Positions 1 through 9,196 of a stretch of DNA of 33,228 nucleotides are shown here, one piece after another. Each line of letters begins with the position of its first letter. Position 1 is the stretch's first letter. Both the position numbers and the translations under genes were made by a program. The notes under the pieces are model-generated. The model had not been told where the DNA came from. It did not search any database and worked only from the letters and a program-made list of their open reading frames with translations. The stretch is from Frankia nepalensis (GTDB lineage Bacteria > Actinomycetota > Actinomycetes > Frankiales > Frankiaceae): contig NZ_JADWYU010000175.1 of NCBI RefSeq assembly GCF_016786325.1, positions 1 through 33,228 of the forward strand, given 5' to 3'.

Positions 1-89
1 ACAGACCACCCGAACGAGCCACCCCCAAAATTTCCGCGCTTGCGCGGCCGGCCGAAGGGCCCGGAGGACTCAGAGGGGAGGACAAGGCG

Positions 90-2003
90 GTGGCGCTCGA
101 TTCCGCGGTGGGCTCCCTGCACGCCATCCTCGATCCGTACTCCCGGGCCGAGGCGGTCGGGATTCTGGCGGATTCTCTGCCTGCGCGGGAGAGGCGCGCG
201 GCTGTCGGTTCCACGTTCCAGGAAGCTTGCCAGATCGCGCATCCAACGTATCGGGCCTGGGCGTTGCGCGCGCTCGTCCCCTATCTGCCGGAGGACCTGC
301 TTCCGGTCGCCGCGCGGGCCGCGCGGGCCATCGGCGACCCGCGCGCCCGGGCGGACGCTGCCGGCGCGTTGGCACCGTATCTGGACGGGCAGAATCGGTC
401 CGGTCTCCTCGGCCCCGCCCTCGAGTCCATCGGCGCCATCGAGAACGTCTCCTGGCGAGCCGAGGCGCTGCGCGTTCTTGCTCCGCACCTACCCGCCGAC
501 CTGCTCGATGCCGCGCTGCGGGCCGTCGGCACGGTGGACGATCCCTGCTCGCGGGCCACCATGGCCTGCGCGCTGGCGCGGCTCGTCGAAGGAGACGACC
601 GGACGGCGCTGCTCGGCGCTGCGCTGCATGCCGTGGAAACGATCGAGAGCGCGTCGGGACGAGCCGAGGCGCTGCGCGTTCTTGCTCCGCACCTACCCGC
701 CGACCTGCTGGGCACCGCCTTGCGAGCCGTCGGCGCGATCGACGATCCGCATCTGTGCGCTGTGTCCGTCGTCGCGCTGGCCGCGCGCTTGTCGTCCGCC
801 GGGTTGCTGCCAGCCGCGACGAGCCTGGCTGGCGGTCTGCGTGACGCGAGGTCCCGGGCGCGCGCCGTCGCCGGACTGGCGCCCTACCTCGCCGCCGCCG
901 ACCGTACCGCCGCCGTCGCGGCCGTCGCCGCCGCGTCGAACGCCGTCGCCCTCCTGGAAGACCCGACGGCAAGGGTCGAGGCGGTCGGGATGCTGGCGCC
1001 ACATCTACCAGCCGAGGGCCGAGCCGCGACGGTCAGGGCCGCCCTGGTCCATGCCGTCACTGTCCAGGAACCCTCCGCTTGGGTTGAGGCGGTGGGCGCG
1101 CTGGTGAGGCACCTGCCAGCTGAGGAACGGGCCGCGGCAGTCAGCGAGGCGCTGCGTGTCGCCGAGACCATCGCCAACGCCTACTCCCGGGCGCGTGCCA
1201 CCGGGGCGCTGGCGCCCTACCTCCCGCCCCAGAAACGCGTCCTGGCTCTCGGTTCCGCCCTGCGGGCGGTTGGCGAGATAGCGTCGCAGCATATCCGGTC
1301 GCGCGCGCTCGTTGTCCTGACACCGCACCTCGACGAGGCTCAGCTCGGGACAGCGCTGAGCATCGCGCACGACATCGACGATCCAGTCGGCAAGGCGGAG
1401 GTGGTGGTCGCCCTCACCGCGCGGCTCCCGGAGCCGCTGACAAGGACCGTGCTGCGGACGGCCTGCACTATCGACGATCCGTCCGCCCGCCGGAACGCCC
1501 TGGTCGCGCTGGCCCCCCACCTTGGCGGAGAATCTTTGACCACCGCCTGGGCCGCGGCGTCCCAGATTTCCGACATACCGTGCCGGGCCGCGGCGCTGGC
1601 CGCCCTGGCCCCGTACCTGCCGTACGAGGAACGCCTCGGCGCGCTTGGTGCCGCCGTCGCGGACGTGAACGAGGTGAAGAACTCCCACGCGCGTCTTGAG
1701 GCGCTTGAGGCCTTGGCTCCACATCTCCCGCCGGATACCGCAGAGCGGGCTTTCCTGTCCGCCGCCTCGATCGATGACGCTCTCTGCCGCGCCCAGGCCG
1801 TCGCGGCCGTGGCGGTGGCCCAGGCCCCCACCCGGGCGTCAGGCGACATCCGCTACTGGCGGCAGGCCGTGGAAACGGGCGCGCGGGCGAGTCGAGCACA
1901 CGTCCTCGCCGTTCTGCCGGCGGTCCTGGCGGCCGCGTCATCGCCCGCCTTCAGCCATTCCGTGATTCGGGCGGTCGTTCGCGTCCAACGCTGGTGGCCG
2001 TGA
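90..2003 (+). CDS. Helical (HEAT-like) repeat protein, possibly the C-terminal part of a larger protein
   Basis: A 637-residue protein made almost entirely of ~34-residue helical repeats. Each carries a version of RAEALRVLAPHLP followed by an AIDDP-type turn. Such repeats normally form a solenoid for protein-protein contact; I see no catalytic motif. GTG at 90 is supported by GGGGAGG at 75-81, eight bases upstream. However, the same frame is open to the window edge without a stop, and similar repeats often sit C-terminal to NTPase or protease domains in actinobacterial and cyanobacterial signalling proteins, so a longer gene starting outside the window is possible. Neighbouring repeats are nearly identical, including a 50-bp exact DNA repeat, which indicates recent in-frame duplication. 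It converges on the vWA-MoxR-VMAP operon with only 79 bp between stops. A role as a scaffold or effector of that operon is inference. Coding is secure; function is unknown. Confidence 0.8.
   Translation: MALDSAVGSLHAILDPYSRAEAVGILADSLPARERRAAVGSTFQEACQIAHPTYRAWALRALVPYLPEDLLPVAARAARAIGDPRARADAAGALAPYLDGQNRSGLLGPALESIGAIENVSWRAEALRVLAPHLPADLLDAALRAVGTVDDPCSRATMACALARLVEGDDRTALLGAALHAVETIESASGRAEALRVLAPHLPADLLGTALRAVGAIDDPHLCAVSVVALAARLSSAGLLPAATSLAGGLRDARSRARAVAGLAPYLAAADRTAAVAAVAAASNAVALLEDPTARVEAVGMLAPHLPAEGRAATVRAALVHAVTVQEPSAWVEAVGALVRHLPAEERAAAVSEALRVAETIANAYSRARATGALAPYLPPQKRVLALGSALRAVGEIASQHIRSRALVVLTPHLDEAQLGTALSIAHDIDDPVGKAEVVVALTARLPEPLTRTVLRTACTIDDPSARRNALVALAPHLGGESLTTAWAAASQISDIPCRAAALAALAPYLPYEERLGALGAAVADVNEVKNSHARLEALEALAPHLPPDTAERAFLSAASIDDALCRAQAVAAVAVAQAPTRASGDIRYWRQAVETGARASRAHVLAVLPAVLAAASSPAFSHSVIRAVVRVQRWWP
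456..709 (+). repeat. Two exact 50-bp direct repeats, 204 bp apart, inside the helical-repeat gene
   Basis: Positions 456-505 and 660-709 are identical over 50 bp. The 204-bp period equals 68 codons, or two ~34-residue repeat units, so the reading frame is preserved. Nearby units are much more diverged, so this pair looks like a recent duplication or gene-conversion event. Confidence 0.85.
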
Positions 2004-2082
2004 CGGCGACCGACCGCGCCGATGCGTTCGGTCCGTGGCGTCTTGGTGTCGTGGTGTCGCGGCGTGCCAGGTGGTCGGTGTG

Positions 2083-5000
2083 CTATCCGGTGACCGGGGC
2101 GAGCGGCATCGGATCGAGATCGCGGTCGAGCCGGCACCACGCGGCGGCCCATCGGACGACGGGATGGTCGGCGCCGAGCGTGCTTCGCAGGTCCGACAAC
2201 GTCCGGGCATGGAGCTTCTCGGCCTCGTCCTGCCGACCGAGCACGCGCAGGTCCACCGCTATGTTCACCGAGACCGCGAGCGTGGCGGGATGGGTGGCGC
2301 CGACCGTGCGCCGCGAGCGTTCCGCCGTGTCCTGGTCGCGGTCATAGGCGGCCTGGGAGTCGCCAAGTGCGTACAGGTCGTTCGCCAGGTTGACCGCACA
2401 CGCAAGCGTCAGCGGATGATCGTGTCCCAGCCTGCCGCTCAGCCCCTGAAACGCCCTGCTGTCCGTCTGGTACGCCGCGTCGGCGTCGCCGGCGAGCCGG
2501 CGCGTCGCCGCGAGGTTCACCTCGGCGGACAGCGTGTGCGGGTGCTCGTCACCAAGGCCCCGGCGGAAACCGGCGACCACCCCGGTGCACAGCTCCCCCG
2601 CTTCGTGCAGCTCGCCGCGGTAGCGCAGGTCTATTGCCAGGCTCGATCTGGCCGCGAGGGTCATCAGGTGGTCGTCGCCGTATCGCCGGGCGCAAAGCAG
2701 ACCGACCTCATGTGACGCCTCGAGCGCGCTCTCATGCTGGCCGGCCCTGCGATAGGTGACGGCAAGTCCATGAAATGTCTCCAGGAGAAGCGGGTGGCTT
2801 CGTCCCACGAGCTGCCGGAGCTCGGCGACCAGCCGCTCGAGCTGCGGCAGCAGGGTTTGGCTCTCGCCCAGCTCCCGGCGGTCCGAGAGCAGGGCGCTCA
2901 GAGCCGCGAGGGTCACAACGTCGCCGTGGCCGAGGAGGGTGGCGCAACGCTCCCACAGCTCCCTGTCCAGATCCTGAGCCCGCCGAAAGTCACCGATCAG
3001 GCGAAGGCTCACTGTGAGATCCCGCGTAGCGTCCGGGAGAAGACGTATGTCAGCGTCGGGTGCGTTGCCAGCCCGCTCATACGCCTGCTCGCTGAGCTCA
3101 AGCGCCCAGTCGAAACGGCCTTCCGCCCGGCGGTCCCCCGCCGCGGCGCAAAGCGTCTCGACGGCCCGCGCACAGTTCTCGCGGCGAAGACGCGCGTACA
3201 GCTCGAGCAGGCGCGAGTTGACGTCCGTCGCCTCACGGTGCCGCCCGGTGGCAAAAAGCCCACGGCCAAGGAGGCCGGCTGCCTCGAGCGTGCTCGCATG
3301 CTCCGCGCCGAGCATCCGATGCCAGACGTCGTGAATTTCTCTCGCGGCCTCAAGGCAGGCGTCATACTCGCCAAAGCAATACAGGTAGCGTATTTCGTTC
3401 AAGATTGTTTGCCGGATTCCGGCGACTTCCGAGTCCATCATCGCATCATTCAGAACGTGCGGGTAGAGTTCCGCGAACCGCGGCCAGTGCGCGACCTTCG
3501 CGGGATCGCCCGGGTCGGCCGCAGCCAGCAGGACCTGCGCGGCCCGGCGCATCCGCTCACGCTCGTCCGGGGCCATGCGTTCCCGCAGGACGGCCTGCAG
3601 CACGGGATGGACCCGGAGCGCGCCCGAACGGTCATCGACCTGGACCAGCGCGTGCCGGCTCAGCTCACATATCGCGTGGCCGAATCGCATCGGGTCCCGG
3701 AGAACGTCGCCCAGCTCCGGGATGTCCCCCTTCGAGCCGCCCGCCATGAGGATCCACCGGGGAATCGCTGCGCCGTCGAGGAAGGCACACAGGTGCAGGA
3801 GCCGCAGTGCCGCCGGCTGGCTCGCGGTGAGCTCGTTGAGCTCCACCTCCCAGGCATCCATGAGGCAGCGTTCGTAGTCGACTGGAGGCGCGGTGCGCAG
3901 CAGCTCAGGTCGCCCGACCGGTGACGCGACCAGCCCTAGATACTCCGACGCCGACATCTTCGTGTCGGCCAGCCAGCGCACGGCCTGACCGATGGCGAGC
4001 GGCAGGTCTCCGTAAGCCTGGGCGATCTGGTCCGCCTCGTCGTGGCCCAGATAGGGCCCCTGACGACGCAACAGCTCGTGGCTCTCCGCCCGCTGGAACA
4101 CGTCGAGCGTCAGTTGGCGGGCGGCGTGGGCCCACTGCGGGTTGCGGGTGGTGACCAGCACCGATCCCCGCCCATCCCGGGGAAAGTACTGTCGGACGGT
4201 CCGGGGGTCGTGGGCGTCGTCGAAGACGAGAAGCCACCGGTGCAGGGGTTTGCCCCGGCGGAGTGCCTCGAGCACGGCGGTGACCACGTCGTCCGGCTCG
4301 CCTTCAGCTGGCACGCGCAGCCGCTGGCCGAGGCCGACGAGGGCGGAGACGATGCGGGCCGGGGCCGCAGCCGAGATCCACCAGATCAGGTCGTAGTTCT
4401 GCTGGTATCGGTAGACGTATTCGACCGCGAGCTGCGACTTCCCGGCTCCGCGCATCCCGTGCAGTGCCACCTGACGCAGGGCGCTCGTCGTCTCGTGGAG
4501 CGAGCCGTGCAGCGTTCCCAGTGCTTCGGCGCGTCCGGTGAAGTGAAGGTTCCTGGGCGGAACGTGTCCCCAGATCGACGGCGACCCGTTTTCCGCGTCG
4601 CGTCCAGCGGACGCTTCACTCGTCGTGGCGATGACCGTGGGAGGCACGGGCGTGGCGATGGCTGTGAGCGCCGCGGGCGCGACGGCGGTGACGGATGCGG
4701 TCGGCGGGGACTCGAGGGCGGAGGTGCCCGCACGAGCTCTCGAGTCGTGCAGGCCGTCACCGATCACCGCACCCCCTACGGCCGGCGCCTCGTCCGCTGG
4801 GGTCCGACAGGTGGCCATTGTCACCGATGACGCCGCCGGGAACGGCTCGACGGGACGGAGCGCGGCTGTCAGCCGGCGGGACCGTCCCAGATAGCGGCCG
4901 GACAGGGCTGCCAGCACCGTCTCCTGGAACGCGAGGAACGGCCGGCTGTCGGCGGTGACGGGGATGTCCGGCGCCAGGTCCGGGTCGTCGAGGACCCGGT

Positions 5001-6567
5001 CCAGGTCACGCATTGCCGGCACGTGCGGTCCGAGAAGCGCGCCGACGGCCAGCAGGACTCGTCTGGTGTCTGCCCTGCGGCCGGAGGCCAGCAGCTCCGC
5101 CCGGGTGCCGGGAGCGAAATCGAGCACGACCCTTTCGGGAGCCCTCAGGTCGTCGCGAGCGACGGTCTGGAGCAGGCCGGACAGGAAGATCTCCGCAAGG
5201 TGCTGGCGGGTCGCGCCGGGGACCATCGTGAGCACGAGCTCGACCGCGGCCCAGGTGAGCGGCGCGGCGGCCAGCTGGGTGGCCAGCTCGAACGCGCTTG
5301 GAGAGGCAGCCGCCCTGAACCGCCGGACCTGATCCCGGGGGGAGAGCAGTGGATCGGCCGTCGTGCTGTCATCAGGTTCGCCGTGGTCCGGGAGCGGCGG
5401 GGCGTACGGCCCAGCGAGGAACGCGGGCATATCCGTCCATCCGGACCCTCGTCCGGACAGAAAGCGTGCCCAGACCGCGAGCCATCGCGGGTTCAGCTCG
5501 ATGACGGGAATCGGAACGGTCTGCGCGAGCTGCTCGGCCGGTTGCTCGAGGCGTCGCCACTCGTCGTGAAACCGCCACGACGGGGGTGCTCCGGGGCGAC
5601 CGTTGTCGGCGTTGGTCAGCCGGACCCGTTCGCACTGCAGGCCCGTTCTGTGCCAAAGGTAATCCGGCAGCGGGTTGACAATCGCCGTGGGCACCCTGCG
5701 CCCCCACGTCCAGAGCCGCGCGGACAGGTCGGTGCCCCGCCAGGCCTTGCCCACTCCGTCGGTGAGCACCCAGAGGATCTGGCGTCCGCTCGGATCCAGG
5801 AGATCGCCCGGCGCGCACGCGGTCCTGCGGGCCTGGCGTGTGCGGGAGTAGAGGACCCCGGGCTCGGCCGCGTCGGAGTCCATGAAACGGATGTGGACGT
5901 CCCGGAAGACGCCCTGGCGGGTAAGCACGTCGAGCAGGCTGGGCACCATTCCGGTCCAGAGGTTCATGGACATGCTCTCGTCGACGATGAGCGTGATCTC
6001 CCACCGCCGTTCCTGGGCGGCTCGAAAGTGCGGTATGAACAGTGCTTCGTTCGCGAGGTGTTCCGCCGTCGCCTCGAGGTCGAGCACGGTCCGGTCGGCG
6101 GATCGCACTGTCTGCCCGAGCGGCCGCAGCGCGCGGTGCATCGCCATCTGGTCTGCGAGCCGGGACAGGCCGTGGAATCCCTGAGCCCTGGTGCTCGCAC
6201 TGGCCCGCGCCAGCCCTCCTGGGCCCGGCGCGCCGGCGGCGCCGGCGGCCGAGGGAGCCGGGAACCCGAATGGTTCCGGAGACGCGAATGGGTGCTGGGA
6301 CGAATCCACCGGCCCGGCTTCGGGTCCCGGCGGGAAGTCTGTCTCCGCGTCCGCTCGGTTTTCCGGTAGGCGGCCAGAGCCCAGGCCGCCTACCGGGCCC
6401 CGGTCCGTCGGGCTGGATCCATTCGGCTCGCCCGATCCAATGCGCTCCCACAGCCACAGCGATTCCGCGATCTCACGAGGGGTCAGCTGGTCGGGAGAGT
6501 CCTGCGGCAGCCGACGTGCGTGCTCCGCAGAGTCGCCGCCGTCCGGATGGTCTGCGGAAGCTGTCAT
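2083..6567 (-). CDS. vWA-like (SAV_2336 N-terminal type) / NB-ARC-like STAND NTPase / TPR protein
   Basis: A 1494-residue protein, last gene of a three-gene operon. ATG at 6567 overlaps the MoxR stop as ATGA, so I prefer it to an in-frame upstream start. After a Pro/Gly-rich leader, residues ~190-370 form a vWA-like domain with a MIDAS motif DESMS (196-200) and a later TDG (269-271). A low-complexity linker leads to a STAND NTPase with Walker A GMRGAGKS (704-711), Walker B LLVFDD (779-784) and a GLPL-like GDLPLA (853-858). From ~1060 to the end there are TPRs in the style of kinesin-light-chain repeats. The NTPase-TPR part closely resembles FxsT of the FxSxx-COOH peptide systems, but no FxsA/FxsB genes are near. 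In ternary conflict systems the vWA protein works with MoxR and VMAP; here the sensor-like NTPase-TPR appears fused to it. The role as NTP-dependent switch and ligand sensor is inferred. Confidence 0.88.
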   Translation of the reverse strand: MTASADHPDGGDSAEHARRLPQDSPDQLTPREIAESLWLWERIGSGEPNGSSPTDRGPVGGLGSGRLPENRADAETDFPPGPEAGPVDSSQHPFASPEPFGFPAPSAAGAAGAPGPGGLARASASTRAQGFHGLSRLADQMAMHRALRPLGQTVRSADRTVLDLEATAEHLANEALFIPHFRAAQERRWEITLIVDESMSMNLWTGMVPSLLDVLTRQGVFRDVHIRFMDSDAAEPGVLYSRTRQARRTACAPGDLLDPSGRQILWVLTDGVGKAWRGTDLSARLWTWGRRVPTAIVNPLPDYLWHRTGLQCERVRLTNADNGRPGAPPSWRFHDEWRRLEQPAEQLAQTVPIPVIELNPRWLAVWARFLSGRGSGWTDMPAFLAGPYAPPLPDHGEPDDSTTADPLLSPRDQVRRFRAAASPSAFELATQLAAAPLTWAAVELVLTMVPGATRQHLAEIFLSGLLQTVARDDLRAPERVVLDFAPGTRAELLASGRRADTRRVLLAVGALLGPHVPAMRDLDRVLDDPDLAPDIPVTADSRPFLAFQETVLAALSGRYLGRSRRLTAALRPVEPFPAASSVTMATCRTPADEAPAVGGAVIGDGLHDSRARAGTSALESPPTASVTAVAPAALTAIATPVPPTVIATTSEASAGRDAENGSPSIWGHVPPRNLHFTGRAEALGTLHGSLHETTSALRQVALHGMRGAGKSQLAVEYVYRYQQNYDLIWWISAAAPARIVSALVGLGQRLRVPAEGEPDDVVTAVLEALRRGKPLHRWLLVFDDAHDPRTVRQYFPRDGRGSVLVTTRNPQWAHAARQLTLDVFQRAESHELLRRQGPYLGHDEADQIAQAYGDLPLAIGQAVRWLADTKMSASEYLGLVASPVGRPELLRTAPPVDYERCLMDAWEVELNELTASQPAALRLLHLCAFLDGAAIPRWILMAGGSKGDIPELGDVLRDPMRFGHAICELSRHALVQVDDRSGALRVHPVLQAVLRERMAPDERERMRRAAQVLLAAADPGDPAKVAHWPRFAELYPHVLNDAMMDSEVAGIRQTILNEIRYLYCFGEYDACLEAAREIHDVWHRMLGAEHASTLEAAGLLGRGLFATGRHREATDVNSRLLELYARLRRENCARAVETLCAAAGDRRAEGRFDWALELSEQAYERAGNAPDADIRLLPDATRDLTVSLRLIGDFRRAQDLDRELWERCATLLGHGDVVTLAALSALLSDRRELGESQTLLPQLERLVAELRQLVGRSHPLLLETFHGLAVTYRRAGQHESALEASHEVGLLCARRYGDDHLMTLAARSSLAIDLRYRGELHEAGELCTGVVAGFRRGLGDEHPHTLSAEVNLAATRRLAGDADAAYQTDSRAFQGLSGRLGHDHPLTLACAVNLANDLYALGDSQAAYDRDQDTAERSRRTVGATHPATLAVSVNIAVDLRVLGRQDEAEKLHARTLSDLRSTLGADHPVVRWAAAWCRLDRDLDPMPLAPVTG

Positions 6568-7685
6568 CGGAATTCCGGTGACAGTCGATGCCACACCGCG
6601 TCGAGGAGCTCGTTCCACGCCCGTTCATCGCCGCGGGCGCCGGAGGTGGCCAGGTACGCAGCGTTCAGGAGCTGGTCGGCGGCCAGGCCGCCCAGCTCCT
6701 CTCGGCGCTGGGCGAATCTCGCGACCAGATCACTGTGGATCGGTTCTTCCGTGGGGAAGTGTGCAGCCACCAGCGCGGCGAGCCGGTCGAGATCCGGGTC
6801 GGGAAGGTCCAGCCGGGTGCACCGCCGGAGGAAGGCCGGCGGGAACTCGCGCTCGCCGTTGCTGGTGATGATGACGACGGGGAATGCGTGGCATCGGACC
6901 GTCCCATCCTTGATAACGGCTCGACCACCGGGATCGGCCGTGTAGACGTCAATCTCGACCGTTTGATTTCGCATCCGAGCGAGTTCCGGGATGAAGAACT
7001 CGCCATCCTCGAAGATGTTCAGCAGGTCGTTCGGGAGGTCGAAGTCGCTCTTGTCCATCTCGTCGATCAGCAGGACGCGGGGCTGCTGGCGCGGCAGCAG
7101 CGCCGTTCCGAGCGGACCCAGGTGGACGAAGTCCCCGATCGGTGGGCCGGTCATCGTGTCCGCCGCACGGCTGTCCGGCGGGCCCTGCGCAGCGAGGTCA
7201 GGAGCGTTCGACCGAGCCGCGACCGCGTTGCCGAGCTGGACGGTGGCCTGCGCCCGGCCGATGGCGTCGTACTCGTAGAGGCCCGATCGGACCGCCGTAC
7301 GGCTGGTGATCGGCCACCGCAGGACCCGGCCGAGCCGCAGCTCCCGCGCGATGAGGTAGGCCAGGCTGGATTTGCCGGAGCCCGGTCGCCCGGTGACCAG
7401 CAGCGGTCGGCGTAGAAAGAGGGCGGCGTTGATGACCGAGATCTGGCTGCTGTCGAACAGGCCCGACGCGACCGCCCCCAGCCTGCGCTCCGTTTCCTGG
7501 TCGTCGGGCGGGGGTGGCGGGAGATCCGGCCCTCCGCCAAAGTTCCGCCATGGCGGCGGTGCCGGCCAGCGCCGGTCACGTTCCGCTGGTTCCAGAGGAA
7601 GCCCTGTCCCCTGGAACAACCACCAGCTCTCCCGCTGCCCGGAGAGCCCAGCCGTGCGCATCGTGGTCGAGTTATCGAGGGTCAC
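6564..7685 (-). CDS. MoxR-type AAA+ ATPase of the ternary cassette
   Basis: A 373-residue AAA+ ATPase. Walker A GRPGSGKS is at 99-106, Walker B LLIDEMDKSD at ~205-214, and a sensor-1 stretch IITSNGE near 272, followed by the FPPAFLRRC segment where the arginine finger is expected. The DEMDKSD form and the SN sensor are typical of MoxR/dynein-related ATPases that partner vWA proteins. I choose GTG at 7685 because it overlaps the upstream VMAP stop as GTGA and has AGGGGAT just upstream; an ATG at 7763 would lie deep inside the VMAP gene. Its stop overlaps the next gene as ATGA, so all three proteins are likely made together. MoxR proteins remodel partners in an ATP- and vWA-dependent way; the partner here is presumably the vWA domain of the downstream gene. 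Confidence 0.9.
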   Translation of the reverse strand: MTLDNSTTMRTAGLSGQRESWWLFQGTGLPLEPAERDRRWPAPPPWRNFGGGPDLPPPPPDDQETERRLGAVASGLFDSSQISVINAALFLRRPLLVTGRPGSGKSSLAYLIARELRLGRVLRWPITSRTAVRSGLYEYDAIGRAQATVQLGNAVAARSNAPDLAAQGPPDSRAADTMTGPPIGDFVHLGPLGTALLPRQQPRVLLIDEMDKSDFDLPNDLLNIFEDGEFFIPELARMRNQTVEIDVYTADPGGRAVIKDGTVRCHAFPVVIITSNGEREFPPAFLRRCTRLDLPDPDLDRLAALVAAHFPTEEPIHSDLVARFAQRREELGGLAADQLLNAAYLATSGARGDERAWNELLDAVWHRLSPEFR

Positions 7686-9196
7686 GGGCGGATCCCCTTT
7701 CTGGGCCTGTCCGGTGAAGGAACCAGGACACCCCGCTCCGGCTGCCGCTCGGGATCGTCCCACAGCAGGGCGAGGTGCCTTCCTAGATGCACGGAGTCGT
7801 TGTCGTGCTCTGGTTGTCGTGAAGCAGCAAGGCGTAGCTGGCGTGCACGCGTCGGGAGGCCGGCCAGGTCATGCGCCGTCACCAATTCCCGCAGGGCCTC
7901 GCCGAAGTCGTCTCCCGGCCCCGGCGACCGGTTCCAGATAATCACGGGTAAACCGGTGCGCAGCGCGACCGCCACCTCCCGCAAGCCGATTCCTCCCGGG
8001 TCGTCGGGCGGCTCGCTGAGGATCAGCGCCGTCAGGGTCTCGTCGGCGGCGAGAGCACGCTCGAGACGTGGAAGGTAGTCCTGCCCGTCGGGCTTGCTCC
8101 AGAAGGCACCGGTCGACGCCGGCTCATGCATCAACCGGTCCCACCGACGACGCCAGGCCCGATGCCATCGCGGAGTGCGCAGGCGCTCCAGGCTGCGCAG
8201 CACGACCGGGTAGTCCTGCCCGATGCTGCGAGCGGGCACGGACGAGTCCTGCATGCGCCACCTTTCGACGGGGGTGCCGAGCAGTTCGAAGGGAAGGATG
8301 AACTCGATGGCCTTCGCGGCGGGTCGGTCCTCGACTGCTCCGTCAAAGGTCTGGAGGATCGCCGCGACGCTGCGCTCCATCTCGTCTCTGCGAACCAGTT
8401 CCGGCGTACCGCGTTCCACGACCGCCCGCGGATCGTCGCGCTGCCGCCACCACGACATAAGGAAGAGCTCGGGGTCAATTCCATCCGGCTCAAACTGTAT
8501 GGTCAGATAGATTTGCGAGTGACGGTAGACCTGGCGGGAACTGGTGTGCCTTATCTCGGCGAGCCGTTGCTCGAAACCCCACCCACGCGCCTGTCGGCGG
8601 TTCCATTCCCCGGCTATCCGCCCCGCCGCCGGATCTAACCGGTCGGCAATCCTCTCAAGAAAAATCATATGAGGTGGTAGCCCGGAAGGCTCGGAGTTGA
8701 CGCCTACGAGATGAACGAAGGCGTCCCACGCGGTCCGGCAGTGCGGCGGCGGCTGCGGTACCCGACCGTCGCTGGCCACCAAATACGCCTCGGCGAAGTC
8801 CGGCCGCGCGATGTTTCCCAGCTCGACCCGAAGGGTCGAGAAGGCCTCACCGGCGAGATCGGTCGATTCGACCGCCTCCCATTCGTCCTGGAGCCGTCGG
8901 AGCGCGGCATCGACGGCCGGATCCCGCACGATCGTGCCCAGGGCTCCCACCAGAGCGGCCCGGTGCATCGGGTCCGGCGCGCAGGCGCTGACGAGCGACA
9001 TGAACCAAAGCCGGGACGCGGAGTGGTCGACGATCCGCAGACTCCTTCCGGAGACCTTCTCCATGCGATCCAGGAGGAGCTGCCTGCTTGTCGCGGTCTG
9101 CAGGTCCAAGCAGCCGTCGAGAACCTCGACCATCCTGCGCTCGATCTCAGCGCGAGGACCGTCGTCCTCCGTCGACCGCGCGCTCGGATCGGTCAC
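7682..9196 (-). CDS. VMAP (vWA-MoxR-associated protein) with N-terminal EAD2-like helical domain
   Basis: About 504 residues, first gene of the operon. The C-terminal two thirds look like the VMAP C-terminal domain: a strand-rich core containing IEFILPFELLGTPVERW, then a second half with conserved-looking PVIIWNR and a LLWDDPER ending. The N-terminal ~90 residues are helical and resemble effector-associated domain 2 (EAD2), a small adaptor that recruits effectors through like-like contacts. In the published ternary systems VMAP is the hub linking the vWA/MoxR pair to effectors. Start choice: GTG at 9196 has GGAGCAGGGGG upstream; ATG at 9235 (13 residues longer) lacks a proper Shine-Dalgarno sequence. 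No protease or nuclease motif is visible, so if an EAD-linked effector exists it lies elsewhere. Family call is by pattern, without a profile search. Confidence 0.82.
   Translation of the reverse strand: MTDPSARSTEDDGPRAEIERRMVEVLDGCLDLQTATSRQLLLDRMEKVSGRSLRIVDHSASRLWFMSLVSACAPDPMHRAALVGALGTIVRDPAVDAALRRLQDEWEAVESTDLAGEAFSTLRVELGNIARPDFAEAYLVASDGRVPQPPPHCRTAWDAFVHLVGVNSEPSGLPPHMIFLERIADRLDPAAGRIAGEWNRRQARGWGFEQRLAEIRHTSSRQVYRHSQIYLTIQFEPDGIDPELFLMSWWRQRDDPRAVVERGTPELVRRDEMERSVAAILQTFDGAVEDRPAAKAIEFILPFELLGTPVERWRMQDSSVPARSIGQDYPVVLRSLERLRTPRWHRAWRRRWDRLMHEPASTGAFWSKPDGQDYLPRLERALAADETLTALILSEPPDDPGGIGLREVAVALRTGLPVIIWNRSPGPGDDFGEALRELVTAHDLAGLPTRARQLRLAASRQPEHDNDSVHLGRHLALLWDDPERQPERGVLVPSPDRPRKGIRP

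Noticed and set aside
70-1177. Long Arg/Pro-rich ORFs on both strands overlapping the helical-repeat gene
   Set aside because: They are out-of-frame shadows of GC-rich coding DNA with no domain; only the frame starting at 90 shows ordered repeats.
2734-6369. Plus-strand ORFs of up to 448 codons opposite the vWA-NTPase-TPR gene
   Set aside because: The minus-strand protein has clear Walker, MIDAS and TPR motifs throughout; the plus-strand products have none.
2083-6567. Complete FxSxx-COOH peptide system
   Set aside because: The NTPase-TPR protein looks FxsT-like, but no FxsA precursor, FxsB or FxsC is present; the radical SAM gene at 24221 is B12-type, lacks SPASM cysteines and is 15 kb away.
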